The notes beneath the pieces are model-generated. The model made no database searches, was not told where the DNA came from, and saw only the letters and a program-made list of their open reading frames with translations. From Phoronis pallida (lineage: Eukaryota; Phoronida; Phoronidae), in contig JAOXYC010189467.1 of assembly GCA_028565715.1 (NCBI GenBank), forward strand, positions 1-12,287: 12,287 nt of DNA, in the 5' to 3' direction. This document shows, in pieces, positions 1-7,679 of this stretch. The position numbers and the translations under genes were made by a program. Position 1 is the stretch's first letter. Every line of letters begins with the position of its first letter.

Positions 1-468
1 TGCACACGTTGGTGAGTACGATATCAACTTGTAACTGACCCTTAGTTGGAACCAGGTTCCTGAATACGTTGTTGTTGACTACAGTGTCGTTATCTAGCTC
101 AATGCAACTCTGAAATCCAATTATCATGATTTCTAAGGTTTAAAATTGTCACATTGTTTTATTGTAAATGACACATTCCTAATAATTCACTGACTTAGAG
201 GAAAATCCGGGGTCAACCCGGAAATAGAATTCACCACGGGAAGGTAGGAGCTGTGTTTTACACCAGATATGAACAAAGTTGCTTATTATGAACCAGTCAT
301 AGTAAAAAATCTCCCCTGTGAGTCATGAACAAACATATTGTTAACTTAACCTATTTTTACTGCACAGCACATTTATTATTGATTCAGGAGTATATAGCTT
401 GAAGCCGACAAAAATAAATAACGGCATTCATCATTGACTGTTTTTAACTAGTGATGTGACGCGGGTCT

Positions 469-488
469 AGTAAGTAAGTAAGTAAGTA
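469..488. repeat. (AGTA)5 microsatellite
   Basis: Five consecutive AGTA units, a simple tetranucleotide repeat. It lies about 1.4 kb upstream of the gene 1 start codon. No function is implied; the unit count is likely to vary between individuals. Confidence 0.9.
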
Positions 489-1342
489 AAACTATTATTA
501 AGTGTCACTTTTTTACAATTTTTTAAAAACAAATACATAATTTAAAATTACATTAGATAAAATAGTAAAAAAACATTCATGTATTAATGAATTACGAGAC
601 ACATAGAATCAGACAATATAAACATAGAAAATTTATAAAGAAATTAATTTTTTTCTACGATCTTAAAATAAGTCTGCAGGGTTTGGAGCACAATCTAAAA
701 CAAACTTTGCCGCCAAGAATGATTGATATGTACTATTTGAAAACATGTTTGACAAACGTGTAAGCTGTTTTAAACAATAAGCTCAAGTCATCGAGATCAT
801 GTAGCGATAGGTTATATTTTTGTAGACTCTCATCAGTTGCTTACCGTGCCTCCGGTCAACCAATGTTATTCCAACATTTGTATTAAGTTGCTCTCAAGTT
901 TTTCACCCGGGTTTTTCGACACTTATATCGCACTGTTACGTCACTAATGTGCGCTCAGTCATTGCAAGACTTTCATCCGGTGATTAAAACATGTATTGTT
1001 GAAATACCAGGACTTTTTATATCCGGCTTAATTATGCTAGCACTAGTTTTACTAGGTGTGATGATCTTGAGAATTCTACATACATTGCCTTATACAGAGA
1101 TACGGTACTTATTCTAGGTAACTAGCATTAATTGGCTGTAAAAGTTGAATAACAAACAGAGTAAGGTCAGGTTCACCCACGAATTGTTGACCCCATCCGG
1201 CAAGCATGATAATGCTGATACCTATTTAGGTCAAAACATTCGTGTGCAAAATAAACCTGATCAATACAACTGAATAAAATGTTAACAAAGAAGTCTTTGT
1301 AACCAGTTTTAATTTAACACACATAGCGTGAAACGTTAACAT

Positions 1343-1357
1343 TTCCCAGAATTCCCC
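1343..1357. promoter_or_regulatory. Overlapping STAT-like and kappaB-like motifs
   Basis: TTCCCAGAA (1343-1351) fits the STAT half-site pattern TTCnnnGAA. It overlaps AGAATTCCCC (1348-1357), whose reverse complement GGGGAATTCT differs from a kappaB decamer at the last base. They lie about 60-75 bases upstream of the candidate 5'UTR donor at 1416, a plausible proximal promoter position for an immune-type gene. Such short motifs often occur by chance, so this is suggestive only. Confidence 0.25.
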
Positions 1358-1415
1358 AGCTTCAGGTTAATACGACCTACCCCATGTACGTGTAGGTATT
1401 TAATGTTTCTCCAAG

Positions 1416-1846
1416 GTGAGTGTTTTTTTCACCGAACTTTGATCAGGTGTTAGGATAAAAGCATTTCACGACAGTAGGGTTTGGTATGTTCATGTGTTGC
1501 CAGTGTTGCCGGCTTTTTTATAGTTTGGTATTTTGTTCAGTCACCTTTCCATAGAACCACCCAAAATTAATTGTTACCATAAAAGACAAAAGCCGCTAGA
1601 ATTGACAAGAGTAACTACGATTGACCGAGAACGTTACACGTGCTTTATCGGCATTCGGATGTTGTCAACTGTTCAACACTGGGAATTTCGATTCCCCGAT
1701 TCAACAGTCACGCGGTTAACAATCAGATTAAGGTTCGCCACTTGTTACCGACAGTCCCATCATTCCAAACACCCAACTAAACTTTATGACGTGTGGGAGA
1801 CCGATTACTGTTTTAACCTAAAAGTTTCGATCACATCTTGTTTCAG
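1416..1846 (+). other. Candidate 5'UTR intron of gene 1
   Basis: The acceptor is fairly well supported: a pyrimidine-containing tract ending TTTCAG at 1841-1846 lies 21 bases before the ATG. The paralogue has the same arrangement (GTTGCAG at 9572-9578, 21 bases before its ATG). The donor CCAAG|GTGAGT at 1416 is a good consensus but is only the best of several possibilities, so the left end is uncertain. Confidence 0.4.
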
Positions 1847-1974
1847 ATAAAGAACTGAATAATAGCCATGGAAGTCTCGGAAGCACTACATTATGAAGTA
1901 CTCAAACTCATTGATGACAATATTGAAGAAGACGAAATCAGAAAATTTAAGATTCAATGTAGACCTTGGATAAC
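1847..1974 (+). CDS. Gene 1 coding exon 1 (5'UTR end plus first half of DED-like domain)
   Basis: The acceptor TTTCAG ends at 1846, the ATG is at 1868-1870 and the donor TAAC|GTAAGT has its GT at 1975. Coding length is 107 bases, exactly that of the paralogous exon at 9600-9706. It encodes residues 1-35 plus two bases of T36. The pattern L-x(3)-L-x-L-I-D-x-N-I ... F-K-I-Q-C-R-P-W-I matches helices 1-3 of death effector domains, where a Lys-Phe/Ile-x-x-Cys core follows helix 1. Splitting a DED in the middle with a phase 2 intron is shared by both paralogues. Confidence 0.85.
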
Positions 1975-4900
1975 GTAAGTAAAATGAAGTACCGGGAACA
2001 GCACTGATATTTTTTCGGTGGAAACATATTCTCTGACTTCATGCATAATCAATCCTTTGCTTGTGATTGTTTACCAACGATATTTTAGTATCGATGGTGT
2101 GTGATCAACAGAATAACCTTGCATTACATTGGACCCGTGGTTTAACCCACTCCAAACTTGAAAATTGAATTGAAGTAAGCAAGCCGCATAATCTTTCAGA
2201 AACATTTCGTTAAATGTCATGAAGTATTGAAGCTTTGGGAGATGCAATATGTTTGGCAGGAAGTTCATGTTGGCCGTCTAACACCAATTGAAAGCAGTAT
2301 TTGTATAACATACATGTGCATGTCTTACGATTTTTGACAAATGACATGGCGTGGTTCTACGACAAGCTGGAACAAAGACATTGTGGTGCTGAAGATTCAA
2401 AAACCTATTTTAATCCCTACAAAGCTCACTTGACATACTTACATTCTATTCAACTAGTCAATTGATGAAATTGTGTTTTACAAAACAGACGAGCCAAGCT
2501 TGAAAAGTTGAAATATACTAGTGAGATTCTGGACCAGCTTCAGACAAAGGCAGTCATATCAGTTGGGGAATATACAGAACTTTACAAGATCCTAGACAAA
2601 CTTCAACTCATCGAATTGAAGAAGAACATGCAACGTTTACTAGGGCAAGGTAAACTCTTTGTATAAGTGACAAAATCATACTTACCACGTGCAATACTAC
2701 TTATAAAGCGTTGAGTTTGTATGATTAGGCAAAATGCACATTTGACCATTTTTAAGGAAGTATATATTAATGTTCTTAAGCAATTATCTGTTTCTTTGCC
2801 AATAAGATTCCACCCTATACAGTCAAAATTCCAGGATAACATAGGTTTCGATGTAGATGTTGACATTTTTACTTAAACGGGGTGTTATAGGCCTACATTG
2901 CTCTATCCGCGTCCTCTTCTGTGTCTTCTACAGCTAAAATTGAAGAAGGCTGTGTCGATGCAGATATTCACATGCGAAACGGAGCACTGAATTAAAAAAA
3001 ATGTGCTGAATTGTACTTGTAATTGATAAAAAAACATCACTAGATAGATGCAAATACAAAGATGAACATTTCAGATACAAGAAGGCCTGAACAGCCATCA
3101 GAAAGGAACAACACCCCTACCTGTATGTCTACGCCTGTGTCGGAAGAAAGTGACAGTGGTGCCTCAATTTCATATCTAGCAGGTGAGATTTTTCCTGAAC
3201 ATAATGATGAGCTTGTTAACATTGTGAGCAATTGTCTGCCAACACAATTATCTACACAATGTGCTTCGACACAGCAACTTTGGATATTTGCTATACAAAA
3301 TTTATATAACCTCCATTGTACAAAAGTACTCTAAAAACCTTTACAGACTTGTGAGTTTAAAAACAGGACACAGTTCGTCTTGGAGCCAAGTTTTGTAAGA
3401 TACGTTACGTACAAAGGAATCAACTTATCTCATCTTTGAATAGCTAGACTTACAGCAACATGCAAGATGAAATTTGATTACCGCACGATCAGATTTCCAA
3501 ACAGTGGTAACCTACTGTCTCCTCGTTGGTGAGGATTTGGGGTCAAAATTCAAATCAACTAGAACTTTTGTGTATGAGTCCTTTGATGAATATAATTAAC
3601 CTGCATCATAGTAAAAAAATTCAAAAAAATCGGTATAAAGGGGTAAATTTGAGATCTTTGTATCCAAAAAAAACCTTGTTGTCCGACAAGGTTTTCGAAA
3701 TTTTCACTTTTTTAGGACAAAAAGCTCAAGTTTACCCCTTTACCGATTTTTTTTGAATTTGTTGACTATGATGCAGGTTAATTATATTCATCAAAGGACT
3801 CATACACAAAATTTATAGTTGATTTGAATGTTGGCCCCAGATCCTCACCAACGAGGAGACAGTATCTTTAACTGACAAAGTAATTTAGTAAAGATACCAC
3901 TGTCTTGTGGTGATCAAAGATGATATTACCGGTTAGTCAGGGTAATCTTAGAAGAGATGATCGAATTTGTGAAGCTGAAATATTCTGAGCACTCACCACA
4001 CAATTTTGAATATGCATGTACAAAAAAGGTACAGAATATTGTAAAGTATACTGAAACTTAGTGATTTGAAATGATCACCCAGAAATTCTTACAGATAACA
4101 GAACCTTGCCCATGGATCAGACACAGAAACAGTTAGGCAAAGAAACGATGACATCCAAGTTTCATACGTCGATACAGAACACTCTGAAGTCTGTAGCACT
4201 AATACAGTGGGGGGATTATGGAACCGGTACAGGGTTCCGCGTGGGAGAGGATTACATTATAACAAATCACCATGTGGTGGAAAAGGAATTCGGTTAGTCA
4301 TATTTTTGCCTTATCTATGTTGATGGTATATTGTAACTATTCATACGGGACCGCTCAATTATCCGAAGGGTCTTTTTGCCAAAAGAGTCCGAAGGTCGAT
4401 ACTCTGAAATGGGACAACAGACACGTTGGATTATCAAACCTGACCCTCGATACACTAATGTTTTTTGAGTTTCACGCCTGGTTCTCTCTTTACTTTTTTA
4501 AAAGTATATGACCATAGGAACTCGCAAGTTTTCTTTTAATTTGTCAATTTCAGATTTAATTGGAGACCCGGTTAAAGGAGCCGCAGTTTTCAACTACTTC
4601 GAAACTCAATCTCAGGAAATAGGCTACGTACCATTCGAAGAATTACCTATCAAGGCTTATAGTCCAGAAGACCAGCTAGACTTTGCTGTTCTTAAACTGG
4701 ACCCCACGAGACAACTGCCATCACTGTTTGACAAGAAATTCCGTCAAGAATTACATGTATCCAAAATTCCTCCACCACTTACAAAGTTCAGTGCATTAGA
4801 CATTGGCCGGTTTAAAAAAATTACTTTCGTCGGGCACCCCAAAGGTCTTCACCAGGTGGTTGATTCGCAGTGTATAGTTAAACATCCACAACCGAGTGAA

Positions 4901-5690
4901 AAGGGATTTAAAGAAGAGGTAAGCCAGTGATTTTAAAAATGTTTTTGTCACTTGATTTTTGCTTCCAAGCATGTTAAATACGTCTGCTTGAGGTTTTACA
5001 AGTTTGTAGCAAGAAGACAAATTATGTAGTGTAACTAGGTTTCAAGGACTAATTTCAATACAAGTGTAGATTTGCGCAACTGGAGGAATACTGCGTTGAC
5101 GCCTATTGATATCATATATAGATAGAAGCATACAATATAAATCTCAATTATGCTCACGAAACCTCCAAGTGAGTAATTTCTCCTGGGGGGATGAATAAAA
5201 AATGAGGCTATAATGAGTTTTTTGGGAACAGAATGTACCCCTTTGGATAACGATTTGCGCGGTTAATTATGGATGGTATTGTATGTAGGTCCAAAACAAT
5301 TTATTTCTCCCATCGTAGGGACTGATTCTTATTCATTTGGTGTTTTTCTACCATTTTTTTAATTTTATTTAGTTTGATAACCTGAAGCGAGAGCATGGTG
5401 AGGACATATTTCCATACTACGATGACGTCAACAGAGTCTTGTATGACGTCAGTGAAGATTTTGATGGCGGAAGCTCTGGCAGTCCCGGGTTTATACAAGA
5501 TTTGAACGAAAACGCATGCGTTGCAGCCGTTCACGCCCGTGCATACATGATGCGACTTACTGACACACATCTGCCGCCTCATAAAGATTCCGTGGAACAA
5601 GGAATCAGGATTGAAGAGATCAGTCATTTCCTTGAAAAACATCACAACAAATTGTGGAAAGACATTTTCTGCCTATCGCCTTGCGACTGA
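1868..5690 (+). CDS. Gene 1: DED-like death-fold / trypsin-like serine peptidase protein (six exons)
   Basis: Joined exons 1868-1974, 2489-2649, 3075-3182, 4095-4292, 4554-4918 and 5373-5690 give 1257 bases, or 418 residues. All junctions are GT..AG and keep one frame (phases 2,1,1,1,0). Residues 1-90 form a DED-like helical bundle with the F-K-I-x-C motif of helix 2. Residues 91-126 are a Ser/Thr/Pro-rich linker. Residues about 150-418 are a trypsin-like peptidase of HtrA/Trypsin_2 type with H185 (TNHHVV), D234 (LDFAVLKL), a VGHPKG strand and S348 (GGSSGSPGF), so it is predicted to be active. There is no signal peptide or membrane segment, so it is probably cytosolic or nuclear. The start is fixed by an in-frame TGA at 1856-1858, between the acceptor and the ATG. 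By analogy with DED caspases it may be a proximity-activated protease in cell death or immune signalling; that role is inference. Confidence 0.85.
1975..2488 (+). other. Gene 1 intron 1
   Basis: Phase 2 intron, 514 bases, from GTAAGT to a weak acceptor TACAAAACAG. Open frames inside it have no recognisable domain. No repeat or RNA gene was seen. Confidence 0.8.
2489..2649 (+). CDS. Gene 1 coding exon 2 (second half of DED-like domain)
   Basis: 161 bases, entered in phase 2 and left in phase 1 (CAAG|GTAAAC). It encodes residues 37-89 and completes the helical bundle: E-I-L-D-Q-L ... V-I-S-V-G-E-Y-T-E-L ... I-L-D-K-L-Q-L-I-E-L-K-K. The V-I-S-x-G-x-Y-x-x-L turn and final I/L-x(5)-L pattern fit the last helices of DED or related death-fold domains. 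The position that is RxDL in classical DEDs reads L-I-E-L, so the Arg is missing and the Asp is Glu. About 28 of 52 residues match the paralogue. Reading through the donor would reach TAA at once, giving a 94-residue DED-only product. Confidence 0.87.
2650..3074 (+). other. Gene 1 intron 2
   Basis: Phase 1 intron, 425 bases, GTAAAC to AACATTTCAG. The reverse-strand open frame crossing exon 2 and this intron (2603-2866) is a shadow without domain content. No repeats were recognised. Confidence 0.78.
3075..3182 (+). CDS. Gene 1 coding exon 3 (Ser/Thr/Pro-rich linker)
   Basis: 108 bases bounded by phase 1 introns on both sides, so skipping it keeps the frame. It encodes residues 91-125: R-R-P-E-Q-P-S-E-R-N-N-T-P near the start, then T-P-V-S-E-E-S-D-S-G-A-S-I-S. 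It has no fold-like hydrophobic pattern and is probably a flexible, phosphorylatable tether between the DED-like and peptidase domains. D116-S-G-A-S-I-S122 fits the relaxed DSG(x)3S form of a beta-TrCP phosphodegron. The frame stays open past the donor to TAA at 3332-3334, so intron 3 retention would add about 50 unrelated residues. Confidence 0.75.
3183..4094 (+). other. Gene 1 intron 3 (hosts a foldback element)
   Basis: Phase 1 intron, 912 bases, GTGAGA to ATTCTTACAG. It is the longest confirmed intron of gene 1, and over a third of it is the palindromic element at 3513-3864. Nothing else was recognised apart from a small hairpin (ACCAC..GTGGT) near 3897-3913. Confidence 0.78.
3513..3864. 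mobile_element. Foldback (MITE-like) palindromic element
   Basis: Two inverted arms of about 150 bases (3513-3665 and 3715-3864) are nearly identical by eye. They include an uninterrupted match of more than 40 bases around the TGTGTATGAGTCCTTTGATG segment. The central 49 bases contain a further perfect hairpin, AAAACCTTGT (3670-3679) against ACAAGGTTTT (3686-3695). The ends read TA|CTGTCTCC...GGAGACAG|TA, so a TA target duplication, as made by Tc1/mariner-type transposases, is possible. It has no coding capacity; the open frame 3526-3756 lies wholly inside it. High arm identity suggests recent insertion. In the pre-mRNA it would form a long double-stranded hairpin. Confidence 0.85.
4095..4292 (+). 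CDS. Gene 1 coding exon 4 (start of peptidase domain, catalytic His)
   Basis: 198 bases between phase 1 introns (TTCTTACAG|AT ... TTCG|GTTAGT), coding residues 127-191. After a hydrophilic start, S-V-A-L-I-Q-W gives the first beta strand. G-T-G-T-G-F-R-V is the oxyanion-side G-x-G-F strand typical of HtrA/Trypsin_2 peptidases, and Y-I-I-T-N-H-H-V-V carries the catalytic His (H185, second of the pair). The exon must end at 4292 because the next in-frame codon past the donor is TAG. Confidence 0.88.
4293..4553 (+). other. Gene 1 intron 4
   Basis: Phase 1 intron, 261 bases, GTTAGT to GTCAATTTCAG. The frame of exon 5 remains open for 46 bases upstream of the acceptor (from 4508), but that segment shows no peptidase pattern and an exon there would not join exon 4 in frame with a proper acceptor. 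Confidence 0.82.
4554..4918 (+). CDS. Gene 1 coding exon 5 (peptidase domain, catalytic Asp)
   Basis: 365 bases, phase 1 to phase 0 (GAAGAG|GTAAGC), coding residues 193-313. Early strands (K-G-A-A-V-F-N-Y-F) lead to D-Q-L-D-F-A-V-L-K-L, where D234 aligns with the catalytic Asp of trypsin-like peptidases. Further on, I-T-F-V-G-H-P-K-G is the conserved strand before the active-site serine loop. The insert between the D234 strand and VGHPKG (about residues 241-281, with P-P-P-L) makes the Asp-to-Ser distance about 114 residues, longer than in compact HtrA peptidases. Confidence 0.88.
4919..5372 (+). other. Gene 1 intron 5
   Basis: Phase 0 intron, 454 bases, GTAAGC to a long T-rich tract and TTATTTAG. 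Content is AT-rich and unremarkable. Reverse-strand open frames at 4796-5020 and 5301-5645 are shadows. Confidence 0.8.
5373..5690 (+). CDS. Gene 1 coding exon 6 (active-site Ser and C terminus)
   Basis: 318 bases including the stop TGA at 5688-5690, coding residues 314-418. Y-D-V-S-E-D-F-D-G-G-S-S-G-S-P-G-F carries the G-x-S-G-S-P nucleophile motif; S348 is the predicted nucleophile. A-C-V-A-A-V-H-A-R is the following strand, which in this fold lines the substrate pocket. The end (I-R-I-E-E-I-S-H-F-L and K-L-W-K-D-I-F) looks like a C-terminal helix and a short tail finishing S-P-C-D. There is no PDZ domain, unlike HtrA. The exon also contains two perfect TGACGTCA palindromes 21 bases apart. 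Confidence 0.9.
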   Translation, partial: FDNLKREHGEDIFPYYDDVNRVLYDVSEDFDGGSSGSPGFIQDLNENACVAAVHARAYMMRLTDTHLPPHKDSVEQGIRIEEISHFLEKHHNKLWKDIFCLSPCD

Positions 5691-6342
5691 ACTTACATGT
5701 ATTGACTTGAATCTACTGATCTACATGTGTACATGACGTTAGCATACTTTTAAACTTTTTTTCACAGTTTTCAAAATAGTGCATCTTAAGATCAAGATTG
5801 AACCGCTGTTCACGCTCAACGATTTAATCTGATCCTTACCATGAAAAAGGCTTCAGTTCCGAAAAGGTTCACTAAATTACATATACGTCGCCGAGCTTTC
5901 AAATTCACCAAAGATAACGAGGTTGAGTTCCCACTTCTATGACTGTGAGATTTATATTCAATGACATCAAGTGGGATATTTTTTCTGTCATGAAACAAAC
6001 TTCTGGTCTGTTAAATGAAAGGCTTGCCAACTTTCTGAAAAGGATACAAAAACAATCAAGTAAAGACTGTCTATTGTGTCGTGCGTCAAGGTTACTGTCT
6101 TTCTTATTATTCGACTTTCACAGTACTGGCCAAGACAATACACTAAACATGCACAGTAAGCAGTTGTCATTGTTTTCAAAACAGACGGTAGCCACCTTAA
6201 ATGTTATGAGTCACGCATACATGTCAACCCCTGGAAGTGTGTCCAACCTGTATAACCTTCTGCAAAAATCTGGGGCAAACGGTGGAAAAGGGGCCCTTAT
6301 GAGTAGCTGAGCAATGGTTGTTCTCCACACAAAACAGCTCAT

Positions 6343-6348
6343 AATAAA
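6343..6348 (+). terminator. Poly(A) signal AATAAA (proximal candidate)
   Basis: Canonical hexamer 653 bases after the gene 1 stop, followed by TTGTTTTATG, a modest T-rich downstream element. Confidence 0.4.
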
Positions 6349-6525
6349 TTGTTTTATGATATTCCGTACGATTTGAGGTGTTCATCCGTAACCAAGGTAA
6401 ACTTAAGTGAAAGTCCGTTGAACTTACTATACGGGCATTCTGAACAATTTGACATGCATGAGTTACATCACTTGAATTGATTCCACAGTACACTTCATAC
6501 ATAAAAATGCAATGTTCATGTGAGA

Positions 6526-6531
6526 AATAAA
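6526..6531 (+). terminator. Poly(A) signal AATAAA (distal candidate)
   Basis: Canonical hexamer followed directly by TGTTATTTTTGTAATG, a T/GT-rich stretch of the kind that binds CstF. It has the better downstream context of the two candidates and is preferred as the gene 1 cleavage signal. Confidence 0.5.
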
Positions 6532-6608
6532 TGTTATTTTTGTAATGCAAATAATTTTTTCAATTATTCAAAAAGTTATAGTCCAGCGCATTTTCGACGC
6601 CACTGCTA

Positions 6609-6628
6609 GTGTCGTAAGAGGACGACAC
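6609..6628. other. Short perfect hairpin
   Basis: GTGTCGT (6609-6615) and ACGACAC (6622-6628) form a 7-base-pair stem around a 6-base loop, about 80 bases past the distal poly(A) signal. Position and sequence do not match the histone 3' stem-loop. Function unknown. Confidence 0.6.
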
Positions 6629-7626
6629 CATGTGCACAAGAAAAAACACCTATACATGTCCCAAGTTACTTCGTGAACTGGGTATAACGAGATAAGTTAC
6701 AGGGAGTGGTGGTACTGGTGAGAATTGTGGGTTTCGTAACAACTTTGAAAAATACAGGTAGTTGGGGAAGAACCTGTAATTACTGCCGGGCATTATAGTC
6801 ATGAACCCTAATTCATTTGAATTTGTTCTTTGTTGATTTAATGTGAACACGTTTTCAAGTATCCTGGATTCGGTTTCTCTCATGTATGTAAACAAAAGAA
6901 TTGGTAACCAGAGGTAAACCCAATTTTTTCTTGAAGAAAGTGACGTGATGAATTTTATACAACCAAAGACCTTATCTCTGATACAACTGAGATCCAACAG
7001 AAACGTATTAACACCGCCTGTTTTCGATAAAGAATGGAATCAAGTAACAAAAATTGGTAACGAAAATTGATCAAATTGTGTAAAAGAAACGGATGAGATG
7101 TCGCAATTCAATACCCGATTCAAAAATAGATAATTTTACATTCGTACATGTATAAGTAGCGTATTACGGCGCTTCGGCACCTTGACAAGAAATTAACATC
7201 GTCGTCTTGTTCTCGAAATATTTTTGACAACTCAGAAGAGTTTATTTGTATATAATTGTCCGAGAAATTGTGATCATTGAGGAAATGAAATTTGTAAAAA
7301 CCGTTATAAAACTGTCATTAATTTCCGGACGCTTGGGGCTTTGAAAAGGGTGAATCTCTAGGATGTTTTAAAACCCAACTACTACCAGAATTTATTCCAA
7401 AATCCATAACTTTGAATTGGCATTCAATACTTCACTTTCGAATACGAAGCTGGTTCTGTAGAACTTTGAACATGTTATCAAAAGTTGTGAATTCAGAACC
7501 CCTCCGCACTATCTGCGATGTTTGGGAACAAGACACTTTACTCCGACTTTCCAATGAAGCACTTAGCTAGGAATGGCAAGTAAACTTTGAACATGAGGAG
7601 TGGCTTTTCCGCCCCTTTTCCGTCAC

Positions 7627-7679
7627 CTCGCATCATGCGAGCCGGTATGCACCTGACTTAATGTGCCTCACGAGGCTCG
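7627..7679. other. Nested GC-rich dyads
   Basis: In otherwise AT-rich DNA, CTCGCAT/ATGCGAG (7627-7641), GCCTC/GAGGC (7665-7676) and an enclosing CGAGCC (7638-7643)/GGCTCG (7674-7679) overlap as mutually exclusive stems. It was checked as a tRNA or tRNA-derived SINE head, but no cloverleaf or A/B boxes could be assembled. Confidence 0.5.

Larger units (their letters stand above)
1..1846. other. Upstream region of gene 1; no gene recognised
   Basis: No coding exon could be supported on either strand. The longest open frame here (1533-1850, plus strand) has no recognisable domain and runs across the splice acceptor of gene 1, so it is taken as chance. The stretch is AT-rich with scattered short motifs. 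It should contain the promoter and any non-coding first exon of gene 1. The best 5' splice donor candidate is CCAAG|GTGAGT with GT at 1416-1417, but no convincing TATA box precedes it. The first bases (cacgttg|gtgagt, GT at 12-13) also look like a donor and could be the edge of an exon from an upstream gene; this cannot be judged from 11 bases. Confidence 0.6.
5691..6545 (+). other. Probable 3'UTR of gene 1
   Basis: No protein domain is seen after the stop codon. An open frame at 5939-6310 has no recognisable motif and no splice link to gene 1, so it is treated as chance. The region ends at poly(A) signals listed separately. Which signal is used, and so the UTR length (about 0.65-0.85 kb), cannot be decided here. 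Confidence 0.55.

Noticed and set aside
1-11. Exon end of an upstream gene (cacgttg|gtgagt)
   Set aside because: Only 11 bases precede the possible donor, so coding content cannot be assessed.
1533-1850. 105-residue open frame, plus strand, upstream of gene 1
   Set aside because: No domain-like pattern, low-complexity composition typical of chance, and it overlaps the 3' splice site of gene 1 in a different frame.
3526-3756. 76-residue open frame in intron 3
   Set aside because: Lies entirely within the palindromic foldback element, whose inverted arms explain the sequence.
5939-6310. 123-residue open frame after the gene 1 stop codon
   Set aside because: No recognisable motif, no good splice site linking it to gene 1, and it lies between the stop and the poly(A) signals, so 3'UTR is the simpler reading.
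6224-6997. Minus-strand open frames of 108 and 115 residues
   Set aside because: No domains and no paired splice signals; the first overlaps the gene 1 3'UTR. Treated as chance.
7627-7679. tRNA or tRNA-derived SINE
   Set aside because: The stems overlap and exclude each other; no cloverleaf and no A or B box promoter could be placed.
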